Part shown: positions 54,399 to 62,770 of the stretch, in pieces
Layout of the letters: every line of letters begins with the position of its first letter
How positions within the stretch are numbered: position 1 is the stretch's first letter
Assembly (NCBI GenBank): GCA_035628995.1
Contig: DASPIR010000029.1
Location: forward strand, 1 to 64,000
Origin: Clostridia bacterium
GTDB taxonomy: Bacteria; Bacillota; Clostridia; Lutisporales; Lutisporaceae
DNA: 64,000 nucleotides
Direction of reading: 5' to 3'
Translations under genes and position numbers: made by a program
The notes under the pieces: generated by a model
What the model was told of the DNA's origin: nothing
Databases searched by the model: none
Seen by the model: the letters and a program-made list of their open reading frames with translations, nothing else

Positions 54399-56765
54399 TT
54401 AACCATTCCAGAACTTACCAAGTATCAGCCCAAGCTCTTCCGGACTTTTTACTCTATTATTATGCAGCCATTCCTGAGGAAACATGCTGGTATAGCGGTT
54501 ACTGCCAAACCTTTCGTCAATGAGCAATACAGCCCCGCGATCGAGTTCTGACCTTATGACCCGTCCCGCTGCCTGCATGACCTTGTTCATCCCCGGGTAC
54601 ATGTACGCGTATTCAAAACCCGCGCTGTTCTTATTCTTAAAGAAATCCATAATAATATCTCTTTCGAAGCAAACCTGTGGAAGACCCACGCCTACAACAA
54701 CAGCTCCTATAAGCCTGTCTCCCACAAGGTCTATTCCCTCAGAAAACATGCCGCCCATCACTGCGAAGGCAACCAAGCCCGTCTCAGTATCCGGCTGAAA
54801 GCATTGGAGGAAGCTCTCTTTTTCCTCCTCCTGCATGGTTGGCTGCTGAAGCATTGCTTCTATATGGGGATATTTATCGGCAAAAAGCGTGTACACCTCA
54901 TTCATATATTTATATGAGGGGAAGAACACCATATAATTCCCCCTCTTACCATCAATAAAAGTTTTAATATAATCTGCTATATCAGAAAGGCTGTTCTCCC
55001 TGTTCATGTATTTTGTAGATACATTCTGCGCTATTGTCAGGCACAGATTGGAATCCTCGAAGGGCGAGGCAAGCTTCATGTTATAGTCCTCCCGACTGCC
55101 GCCCAGTATGTCCTTGAAGTAATTCAGCGGAGTCAATGTGGCAGAGTAGAACACAGCGGACTTAACCTTCCCGGTTATATCCCCCAGAAGCTTTGATGGG
55201 TCAAGGCAAAAAAGCTTGAGCTTCACATCACTTCTGGAAAGCTCAATATATGTCGTATATCTCTCATCGAATATTTCATAAATTCTTAGAAATGCGATAG
55301 CTTCAAAATAAAGCTCCAAAACATCACGATGACCCTCCACGCCATTGTTTGATCCCAACCACTCCTCGCCTTTACTAACGAAATCCTTTAGTGCCGGGTA
55401 TAGCTCTTTGAGTTTCTCTATTTCAATGCAGCAGCTCCTGTCTTCGCTTTTCTTTTTCAAAGCCAGCAATACAGAATCGACTCTGCCCGCAGCTTTTGAT
55501 ATATATGGTGCTGTCGTTTTCATAGATCTCTTTATATCAAGAAAGGGCTTCTTGTGAAGCTCAGCGGAGAACATTTCCCGGGCGCGGTCCACAAGATTAT
55601 GGGCTTCATCTATAAGAAGCACATAGTTGCTTTCCTTATCCAAGAAAAACCTCTTGAGGCTTGCCCTTGGATCAAATACATAATTATAATCGCATATAAT
55701 GCAATCCATCCAGTAAGCCAGGTCAAGAGAAAGCTCGAAAGGACATACCGTGTGCTGCCTTGCATACTCCTCCACTATTTCCCGGGTTATTATTCCTTCC
55801 TTTGCAAAGACCTCTTTCAATACGATATTCACCTTGTCAAAGTATCCCCTTGCGTACTCGCAGTATTCGGGATTGCAGTTTGTTTCTTCTTTGAAGCATA
55901 TCTTATCCTTCGCTGTCAGCACTATGGCTTTAAGGCGAAGGCCTCTCTCCCACATCTTTCTTATAGCATCCAAAGCAACCTGTCTTGTTATGGTTTTTGC
56001 TGTAAGGTAGAATATTCTGCCTGTATTGCCTTCTCCTAAAGCCTTAATAGCAGGAAAAAGCGCGGAAATTGTCTTGCCTGTCCCGGTTGGAGCCTGTATG
56101 AAAATCCTTTTGGAAGCTTCTATAGTCTTATATACTGCAACCGCAAGCTTCCTCTGATTCTTACGATATTCGACGTATGGAAATTCAAGCTTCTTAATAG
56201 TACTATCCCTCAGACTGCTCCATTCATACATTGCAAAAGCCCAGTTGTAATACTTCTCCAGCAACTCCATGAAGTAGCCCAAAAGCTCGCTGATTTCCAC
56301 AGACTTAACAAACATCTTCATCTCCCCGCTGTCAGTATTGAAGTAAGTAAGCTGGATATTGGCAATCTCAGTATTATGCTCCGATGCGTACATGTAGGCA
56401 TAGCACTTGGCCTGTGCCCAATGCACAGGATAAGTGTCTTCTTCTATATACTCCAAAGGGCTCACAGTAGTCTTTATCTCCTCCAGGGTAATGCCCTGGC
56501 TATTCTCAATAAGCCCGTCAATCCTGCCCGAAATAGCAAAAGTAAGGTTGTTGTAGTTAATTGTACTGGATATACTTACTTCCTTTTGATAGACTTCTCC
56601 AGCTTCTGCTGCTTCACCTTTCCTAAGCCCCTGGATTTTCTGATGCAGTCTGGCTCCCTCAAGGGCTCTTCCCATTCCCACAAATCTTGAATCCAAATCT
56701 CCTGAACGGTAGGAATACTCCACCAAATCCCTTACAGATATTCTTATTTCTTTTTCAATAGTCAT
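54399..56765 (-). CDS. PD-(D/E)XK nuclease fused to DinG/XPD-type Fe-S helicase
   Basis: A 788-residue fusion. The N-terminal 200 residues resemble a RecB-like PD-(D/E)XK nuclease (GRIDGLIENSQGITLEEIKT, HWAQAKCYAYMYA). The rest is a superfamily 2 helicase of the Rad3/XPD/DinG type: Walker A QAPTGTGKTISALF (about 225), an Fe-S cluster region with four cysteines (ICFKEETNCNPEYCEYARGY), the DEAH box (LIDEAHNLVDR) and the C-terminal motifs (MQAAGRVIRSELDRG). It is probably a DNA repair helicase with nuclease. Start ATG 56765 is preferred to ATG 56771 because of spacing from AAAGG. Confidence 0.9.
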   Translation of the reverse strand: MTIEKEIRISVRDLVEYSYRSGDLDSRFVGMGRALEGARLHQKIQGLRKGEAAEAGEVYQKEVSISSTINYNNLTFAISGRIDGLIENSQGITLEEIKTTVSPLEYIEEDTYPVHWAQAKCYAYMYASEHNTEIANIQLTYFNTDSGEMKMFVKSVEISELLGYFMELLEKYYNWAFAMYEWSSLRDSTIKKLEFPYVEYRKNQRKLAVAVYKTIEASKRIFIQAPTGTGKTISALFPAIKALGEGNTGRIFYLTAKTITRQVALDAIRKMWERGLRLKAIVLTAKDKICFKEETNCNPEYCEYARGYFDKVNIVLKEVFAKEGIITREIVEEYARQHTVCPFELSLDLAYWMDCIICDYNYVFDPRASLKRFFLDKESNYVLLIDEAHNLVDRAREMFSAELHKKPFLDIKRSMKTTAPYISKAAGRVDSVLLALKKKSEDRSCCIEIEKLKELYPALKDFVSKGEEWLGSNNGVEGHRDVLELYFEAIAFLRIYEIFDERYTTYIELSRSDVKLKLFCLDPSKLLGDITGKVKSAVFYSATLTPLNYFKDILGGSREDYNMKLASPFEDSNLCLTIAQNVSTKYMNRENSLSDIADYIKTFIDGKRGNYMVFFPSYKYMNEVYTLFADKYPHIEAMLQQPTMQEEEKESFLQCFQPDTETGLVAFAVMGGMFSEGIDLVGDRLIGAVVVGVGLPQVCFERDIIMDFFKNKNSAGFEYAYMYPGMNKVMQAAGRVIRSELDRGAVLLIDERFGSNRYTSMFPQEWLHNNRVKSPEELGLILGKFWNG

Positions 56766-56807
56766 ACACATCAGCCTTTACAAATTATAATATACTCTAA
56801 TGATAGC

Positions 56808-56840
56808 AAAACCCGCCTGTATTTACTACAGGCAGGTTTT
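56808..56840 (-). terminator. Terminator of the GH18 gene
   Basis: AAAACCCGCCTGTA and TACAGGCAGGTTTT pair (one mismatch) around a 5-base loop, just after the stop. Confidence 0.7.
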
Positions 56841-56843
56841 ATT

Positions 56844-58565
56844 CTAATTAGCCACTGTATTCGCTGTCTTATTGGCATTTGCCCATTGAGCATAGTTCTG
56901 CTTGACCTTTAGATTATCCTGAAGCACAGCCCAGATATCATCCGATTCAAAGCCTTTCCTCCAGGAAGCAGCTCCTGCCAGGTCATATTTGTGCACTAGA
57001 GAGGATTTCAAGTTTATAGACTTATCATCCTCTATCCAAATTTTATTTGTGACCTTGCCCACCTTATACTCAACATAATTTTGGCCGCTTTCCTCATCCC
57101 ATATGATTGCGGGCTTCTTTTCTGACAGTATTTTTTCCACCGAATCCATTGATACAGCTGTAGAAGACACTTTTACCCTGCCATCTACCAGTTCCTCCTT
57201 CCACACCCTGGTGTAAAAAGGAAGTCCCAGCAGAACCTTTTCACTTGGAACCTCTTCAAGAATCCTCTTAAGGTTGCTTTCAACCCAGCCGAACTCCGCT
57301 ACAGAGCCGGCCACAGGGCTTGAAGCCCAATGCTGATCATATGCCATTACTGCGATATAATCCACTACCTCAGACAAAGCCTTTCTGTCATAGCACATGG
57401 ACCAATTTTCGCTGGAGGATCTGAAGGTTACATCTATTGAAACCACCAACCCCTGTTCCCTTATTAAAGGTGCCAGCTCCCTCATAAACTGAGTCAGCAT
57501 GTCTCTGTCCTTCATATATATGTTTTCAAAATCTATATTGATGCCGTCAAGCTTGTAAAGCTTTGCATAAATCAACAACTGCTGAATTATCTTTTCTCTG
57601 ATGTCAGTATTGTTAAGAAAGCCATGGGTTATGTCCGGATCAGATCCATTTCCCACAAGAGCCCATACTTTTTGGCCGTTGCTGTGTGCCCATTTTACAT
57701 AGCCACTGTCAGCCTTGTTTGTTACTGTTCCCTGCTTGTCCACTATGTTGAACCAGGTTGGAGACACCACGTCAAGGCCATTAATGCTTTTCAGCTTTGA
57801 AACATCGGGATTCTTGTTTCCAACATATTCCCAAGTCATATTTACCTTACCCTGCTTCGGCTTCCAGGCCGCACCGCTGCCGGTCGGCTCAGTTACATCT
57901 GTCCCGGAAGCTATAAGCTCGGTCTTAACATGCTTTTTTTCGATATATCCCACAAAACCTTCCTCGCTTCGCACCTTGTACCATTTCCCGTTCTCCCCGA
58001 ATACTCTTAGAGTTTCGCCGTTCTTAATATCTTTCTTCACTGCTGGAGACCATACAGTAGGTTTCATTCTCATTACCCTGTTGTCTGCCTGCACTACTGC
58101 AACCTGAATAGTATTCTTCCTATAATCAAGCACTGCCACATTGTTTTTCTCAATCCATTGAAGCTCAATTCCAAACATATCCTCTAGCATCTGTATGGGT
58201 ATATAAGGCTTGTCATCAACCAGTTTAGCCGGAATATTGAGGTCCACCGGACGAGCATTCACCATTGCTGTAAGCTTGCCTGTCTTCATTATGAGCACCT
58301 TGTCTTTGGTAGTCAAAACCACCTTGCTTGCTTTTTCATCCCAATACACATTAGGGTCGATATACTTTTTCACCGTATCTAAAGGAAAAAGCAGCTGTCC
58401 GTTTTCCGCTATAGGTGAATCTTCTTCTGCAATGCTTCCCTCAACAACGAGATGCACTTTATCAGGAGTGTATTGAGTGGTTGTCCAAAAAAGCGGAAAA
58501 ACAAAATAAACTGCCACTGCTGCAAGCATAAACGCTGCTGCCATAATTGCCATATATTTTTTCAC
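56844..58565 (-). CDS. GH18 glycoside hydrolase with copper-amine-oxidase-like N-terminal and SH3 domains (CwlL/YaaH-like)
   Basis: A 573-residue exported protein. A signal anchor (about 4-24) is followed by a copper-amine-oxidase-like N-terminal domain (about 40-150), a bacterial SH3 domain (about 160-215) and a GH18 barrel (about 240-555). The catalytic motif is DGINIDFEN (E the acid), with YDQHW later and a final segment with a tryptophan. Such proteins act on peptidoglycan in spore germination or cell-wall remodelling, but the substrate is inferred. The start is GTG 58565, after GGGGGTG. Confidence 0.88.
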   Translation of the reverse strand: MKKYMAIMAAAFMLAAVAVYFVFPLFWTTTQYTPDKVHLVVEGSIAEEDSPIAENGQLLFPLDTVKKYIDPNVYWDEKASKVVLTTKDKVLIMKTGKLTAMVNARPVDLNIPAKLVDDKPYIPIQMLEDMFGIELQWIEKNNVAVLDYRKNTIQVAVVQADNRVMRMKPTVWSPAVKKDIKNGETLRVFGENGKWYKVRSEEGFVGYIEKKHVKTELIASGTDVTEPTGSGAAWKPKQGKVNMTWEYVGNKNPDVSKLKSINGLDVVSPTWFNIVDKQGTVTNKADSGYVKWAHSNGQKVWALVGNGSDPDITHGFLNNTDIREKIIQQLLIYAKLYKLDGINIDFENIYMKDRDMLTQFMRELAPLIREQGLVVSIDVTFRSSSENWSMCYDRKALSEVVDYIAVMAYDQHWASSPVAGSVAEFGWVESNLKRILEEVPSEKVLLGLPFYTRVWKEELVDGRVKVSSTAVSMDSVEKILSEKKPAIIWDEESGQNYVEYKVGKVTNKIWIEDDKSINLKSSLVHKYDLAGAASWRKGFESDDIWAVLQDNLKVKQNYAQWANANKTANTVAN

Positions 58566-58654
58566 ATCTACACCCCCGGCCTTTTCTAATAATTATATCA
58601 TTTATAATGACGTAATATCGCTGGTAAAAGTTTCAGCAGCGCAGAAGTACAACA

Positions 58655-58680
58655 AAAGAGCACCTGGTCAGGTGCTCTTT
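58655..58680 (-). terminator. Terminator of tdh-kbl
   Basis: AAAGAGCACCTG and CAGGTGCTCTTT form a perfect 12-bp stem with a 2-base gap; the minus strand continues with TGTTG. It lies 15 bp after the kbl stop. Confidence 0.75.
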
Positions 58681-58695
58681 AACTACAATGTTATA

Positions 58696-59883
58696 TCATT
58701 TTATGAGCCCGAGCTCTCTTCCTACCTTTGCAAATGCCGCTACAGCCTCATCAAGGTCAGCCTTTGTATGTGCCGCTGTAACTATTGTCCTTACCCTTGC
58801 TCCACCCTTTGCAACTGTTGGGAATACTATGCTCTGTGCAAACACTCCTTCTTCAAAGAGTCTCTTGCTAAGTTCAACAGCCTTCTTGTCATCTCCAGTG
58901 ATTACAGGAGTGATTGGTGTTTCACTTCTTCCAGTGTTGAAACCTAGTTCCTGAAGTTTCTTCTTGAAGTAATTTGCATTGTCCCACATTCTGTCTGTGA
59001 GTTCTCTGCTTTCTGAAAGTATATTGATTGCTTCAATACAAGCTGCTGCCACTGCTGGTGGAGCTGCAGTACTGAATAGGAATGGTCTGCCTCTGTGGTT
59101 CAACCAGTCTATAAGGTTTCTCCTGCCAGCTACATATCCGCCAACAACACCAATAGCCTTTGAAAGAGTTCCTATCTGCACATCAATTCTGTCACTTAAG
59201 CCGAAGTGGTGAGCAGATCCCTGTCCATTGGTTCCAAGCACTCCGCTGGAATGTGCATCGTCAACATATGTGAGGCAGCCGTACTTCTCAGCTATTTCAA
59301 CAATTTCAGGAAGCTTTGCTATATCACCGTCCATGCTGAAAACGCCATCGGTGATAATAAGCTTTGTATTGTAATTGTCTTTAACTTCACTGATTACTCT
59401 TTCCAAGTCTTCCATATCGCTGTGCTTGTATCTGACTACATCAGCTTTGCTGAGTCTGCAGCCGTCGATGATTGAAGCATGGTTGAGCTCATCGCTTATA
59501 ACCACATCGCCCTTGTCTACTATGCCCGGAATAGCCGCAGCATTTGCAGTAAAACCAGACTGGAATACCAGAACTGCTTCTACATGCTTGAACTTTGCAA
59601 GCTTCTCTTCCAATTCCTCGTGTATGCCCATAGTACCTATGATTGTTCTTACAGCACCTGCACCCATGCCCCATTTGTCAATTGCCTTCTTGCCGGCTTC
59701 CTTAAGTCTCGGGTGGTTGGCCAAGCCCAGGTAATTGTTGGAAGAAAGGTTTATTACATTCTTACCATTGATCACACTTCTTGGGCCTGAAGGTCCTCCA
59801 AGTACAGGCAGCTTCCTGTAAAGGCCTTGTTCCTTGAGTGCATTAAGTCTTTGAGTAATAAAGTCTAAATCATGCAAACCCAT
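58696..59883 (-). CDS. kbl: Glycine C-acetyltransferase (2-amino-3-ketobutyrate CoA ligase)
   Basis: A 395-residue PLP enzyme of the alpha-oxoamine synthase family that cleaves 2-amino-3-ketobutyrate with CoA to glycine and acetyl-CoA. [54 protein letters not shown] and the PLP lysine in [17 protein letters not shown] are present. It lies after tdh, 71 bp apart. Together they make glycine, the substrate of the glycine reductase genes in this window. Confidence 0.95.
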   Translation of the reverse strand: MGLHDLDFITQRLNALKEQGLYRKLPVLGGPSGPRSVINGKNVINLSSNNYLGLANHPRLKEAGKKAIDKWGMGAGAVRTIIGTMGIHEELEEKLAKFKHVEAVLVFQSGFTANAAAIPGIVDKGDVVISDELNHASIIDGCRLSKADVVRYKHSDMEDLERVISEVKDNYNTKLIITDGVFSMDGDIAKLPEIVEIAEKYGCLTYVDDAHSSGVLGTNGQGSAHHFGLSDRIDVQIGTLSKAIGVVGGYVAGRRNLIDWLNHRGRPFLFSTAAPPAVAAACIEAINILSESRELTDRMWDNANYFKKKLQELGFNTGRSETPITPVITGDDKKAVELSKRLFEEGVFAQSIVFPTVAKGGARVRTIVTAAHTKADLDEAVAAFAKVGRELGLIK

Positions 59884-59954
59884 TTTTTTACCTCCTCATA
59901 GGTGAATTTGGAATTAGATATTCTTTTCCCAAAACACCGTTATTATAATAGTTT

Positions 59955-60914
59955 TTATCTGTTTATGTTTAATTTTACAGTTAACTTCTCCAGCATATCT
60001 TTTGTCATAGATGCTAAATTATGCTTAGGATTCCATCCCCATTCCTTCCTTGCAGCACTGTCGTCCAGGGAATTAGGCCAACTATTTGCAATAGCCTGTC
60101 TTACCGGGTCAACATCATAAGTAAGTACAAATTCAGGAATGTGTTTCCTAATTTCAGCAGCCAGCATTTCAGGATCAAAGCTCATTGCAGTTACGTTGAA
60201 AGCATTTCTGTGCTCAAGCTTGTCTGGATTTGCTTCCATAAGATCATGTATTGCCTTAAGTGTATCCGGCATGTACATCATATCCATGTATGTGCCTGCT
60301 CCTATAAAGGATGCATATTTCTTATTCTTTAATGCTTCATAATATATATGAACTGCATAGTCTGTTGTGCCGCCGCCGGGAAGAGCCGCATAGGAGATTA
60401 TACCAGGAAATCTTACCCCCCTGGTGTCTACTCCAAACCTTTTGTAGTAGTAATCACAGAGAAGTTCGCCTGCGACCTTAGTTACTCCATACATTGTTGA
60501 TGGTCTTTGGATTGTATCCTGAGGAGTATTCTCAACAGGAGTACTTGCTCCGAAAGCCGCTATTGAGCTGGGAGTAAATACCGCTATTCCTTGCTCTCTT
60601 GCCACCTCCAGCACGTTATAAGTTCCGTTCATATTGATATCATAGGCCAGTTGAGGATTCTTCTCTGCATTTGCTGACAGAATCGCAGCTAAATGTATGA
60701 TTTGGTTTATACCATATTTCTTACAAACATCTGCAACCCCTTTTGCATCCACAACGTTAAGCACTTCAAAAGGACCTGCTTCAAAGAAACTGTCGTCACC
60801 GCGCTTGCTTATGTCACTGGCAATAACATTTGCACTGCCATACTGCCCTCTTAGATACGCCGTGAGTTCTGTGCCGATTTGTCCCAATGAGCCGGTAATT
60901 AATATCTTTTTCAT
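59955..60914 (-). CDS. tdh: L-threonine 3-dehydrogenase, NAD-dependent epimerase (SDR) type
   Basis: A 319-residue short-chain (extended SDR) dehydrogenase. GSLGQIGTELTAYL at the start binds NAD; YGVTKVAGELLCDYYYKRFG holds the active-site tyrosine and lysine; GVRFPGIISYAALPGGGTTD is typical of the SDR-type threonine dehydrogenases rather than the zinc enzymes. It oxidises threonine to 2-amino-3-ketobutyrate, which Kbl cleaves. The ATG has GGAGG upstream. Confidence 0.93.
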   Translation of the reverse strand: MKKILITGSLGQIGTELTAYLRGQYGSANVIASDISKRGDDSFFEAGPFEVLNVVDAKGVADVCKKYGINQIIHLAAILSANAEKNPQLAYDINMNGTYNVLEVAREQGIAVFTPSSIAAFGASTPVENTPQDTIQRPSTMYGVTKVAGELLCDYYYKRFGVDTRGVRFPGIISYAALPGGGTTDYAVHIYYEALKNKKYASFIGAGTYMDMMYMPDTLKAIHDLMEANPDKLEHRNAFNVTAMSFDPEMLAAEIRKHIPEFVLTYDVDPVRQAIANSWPNSLDDSAARKEWGWNPKHNLASMTKDMLEKLTVKLNINR

Positions 60915-61099
60915 ATAAATCCTCCATCCGGTATAAATATTAAATATTTCGTTTGTTAATGTTTCGTCATTGTTTTCAATATTATTATATCATCAATATT
61001 TTGAAAGAAAAATAGTTTTGTGCAAATTTTACAGACATTTTTATATCAATGTTCTCCATACGAATACAAACGTTTTTAATTTTCAGACATATTTATCAA

Positions 61100-61135
61100 A
61101 AAAAGGAAATGCCATGTGTACGGCACTTCCTTTTT
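61100..61135 (-). terminator. Terminator of the FAH-family gene
   Basis: AAAAAGGAAATGCC and GGCACTTCCTTTTT pair at 13 of 14 positions; the T6 tail on the minus strand is strong. Confidence 0.85.
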
Positions 61136-61200
61136 GTTGACCTACAAACATCTATTAAATATTCTGCTCATGAGGTAGAATTTTATTCAAACAGGCTAGA

Positions 61201-61953
61201 CTATTCTACGTGGTTTTTGAGCGTTCCTATTCCTTGCAGTCTTACCTCAACGATATCACCCTTTGACATTGGACCAACTCCCGATGGTGTTCCTGTTGCT
61301 ATCACATCCCCAGGGTTCAAGGTCATTACTTTGGATATGTAGCTTACAATTTCTTGAGCTTTGGTAATGAAATATGCAGTGTTGGATTTCTGTTTGACTT
61401 CACCATTAAGTACAAGCTCAATGTCTATGTTGTTGTAATCCGCTCCAGTTACTATGAAAGGTCCCATGGGCGCGAAGGTATCAAACCCTTTTGCTCGTGT
61501 CCACTGCCCGTCTTTATTCTGAAGGTCTCGTGCTGTTACGTCGTTTAAGCAGGTTGCACCCAATACATATTGAAGTGCCTCCGACGGCTCCACATTCTTC
61601 GCCTGTTTTCCTATAACCAGGGCAAGCTCTGCTTCATAATCAACCCTTTTAGACATGGCAGGCATTATTATCTTGTCCTCAGGTCCAATCACCGCAGTAG
61701 CTGGTTTGATAAATATCACCGGGTCCTCCGGAAGGTCATGCTTCATTTCTGTAGCATGGTCTCTGTAATTAATGCCTACAGCAACTATTTTTGAAGGCTT
61801 GCAAGGAGCAAGTATCCTTAATTCTGAAAGTTTATATCTTTCTTCAGTTACTCTGTAATCTCCGAAAATATCCCCCTCAATCCTATAAACAATATTGTCC
61901 TCCACCATGCCGTAGCTGACTGCCCCTTGTCTTTCAAATCTCGTAAATTTCAT
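61201..61953 (-). CDS. Fumarylacetoacetate hydrolase (FAH) family protein
   Basis: A 250-residue protein of the FAH family, whose members act as acylpyruvases, decarboxylases or hydratases on 2-oxo acids. Motifs: KIVAVGINYRDHATEM (start of the FAH fold), VDYEAELALVIGK (metal ligand glutamates), NDVTARDLQNKDGQWTRAKG and DVIATGTPSGVGPM. ATG 61953 is 6 bases after AGGAGGTG. It lies about 20 bp after the nucleoside phosphorylase gene; the link between them is unclear. Confidence 0.93.
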   Translation of the reverse strand: MKFTRFERQGAVSYGMVEDNIVYRIEGDIFGDYRVTEERYKLSELRILAPCKPSKIVAVGINYRDHATEMKHDLPEDPVIFIKPATAVIGPEDKIIMPAMSKRVDYEAELALVIGKQAKNVEPSEALQYVLGATCLNDVTARDLQNKDGQWTRAKGFDTFAPMGPFIVTGADYNNIDIELVLNGEVKQKSNTAYFITKAQEIVSYISKVMTLNPGDVIATGTPSGVGPMSKGDIVEVRLQGIGTLKNHVE

Positions 61954-61972
61954 ACCCCGCACCTCCTAGATT

Positions 61973-62746
61973 TTAGAAGCCTGCTGCGGCCTCCAATAGT
62001 ATTCCTGGTAAATCGAGCTTAATCTCATTATATCTTTTGATATCAATTTCTGTTATACCCTCAAACAAATTCCTGTATTTAAGGGGCAGGTCACTTATAA
62101 GTATCATGGCAGCAGCCTTCTTGCCACCTCTTCTGCATGCCGTGAATACCGCAGATACCTCCATCTCTACCGCATCACAGCCCTTTTCCTGCATATAGTC
62201 GAAGGTATCCTTCCTCTCACCTAGTATAGAGTCTATTGAGAATATCCTGCCTTCATGACTGTTAATCCCATATCTGTTTTCTTTTTTTCTGATTGTCTCC
62301 ATAAGTTTTTGTGCAACCACTTTGTCTCCTGAAACCAAATCTCCAAAACAGTCCTTTTTTATATTCTCACCATGATATCTGGAAAAACCCTCTCCGATAA
62401 CCGCCTCACTCACAGCCAACAGGTCACCGATATTGTAATGTTGATTGATTGCCCCGGCAGAGCCAGAGAATATGACATTCTCACAATCGGTATATCCTAA
62501 GGCCAGAGCACAGTCCCCGGACATGGGAGATCCTATTCCGCTGCTTATCACTGTTATCCTTTTGCCATCAAAAGTAAGGGTTACACCTTTATACCAGCCC
62601 ATAAACTCCGTCAATACAGTATCCGCCTTACTCTTAAAGCCTTCCAGATTCCATATGGGAGTGAGGATTATTGTCTTTGCCATATCCTCGATTTTACAGC
62701 CAAAATGGGTTTTGACCATTGTCTCTTTTGTAATTTTATCATACAT
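61973..62746 (-). CDS. Nucleoside phosphorylase (PNP/UDP family)
   Basis: A 257-residue protein of the uridine/purine nucleoside phosphorylase superfamily. ISSGIGSPMSGDCALALGY and IFSGSAGAINQHYNIGDLLA form the phosphate/ribose binding core and DAVEMEVSAVFTACRRGGKK is the nucleoside-binding helix with the MEVSA motif. It may complete nucleoside uptake and phosphorolysis together with the BMP importer. The preferred nucleoside cannot be deduced. Confidence 0.88.
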   Translation of the reverse strand: MYDKITKETMVKTHFGCKIEDMAKTIILTPIWNLEGFKSKADTVLTEFMGWYKGVTLTFDGKRITVISSGIGSPMSGDCALALGYTDCENVIFSGSAGAINQHYNIGDLLAVSEAVIGEGFSRYHGENIKKDCFGDLVSGDKVVAQKLMETIRKKENRYGINSHEGRIFSIDSILGERKDTFDYMQEKGCDAVEMEVSAVFTACRRGGKKAAAMILISDLPLKYRNLFEGITEIDIKRYNEIKLDLPGILLEAAAGF

Positions 62747-62770
62747 ATGAACACCTCGCTCTACACAATT

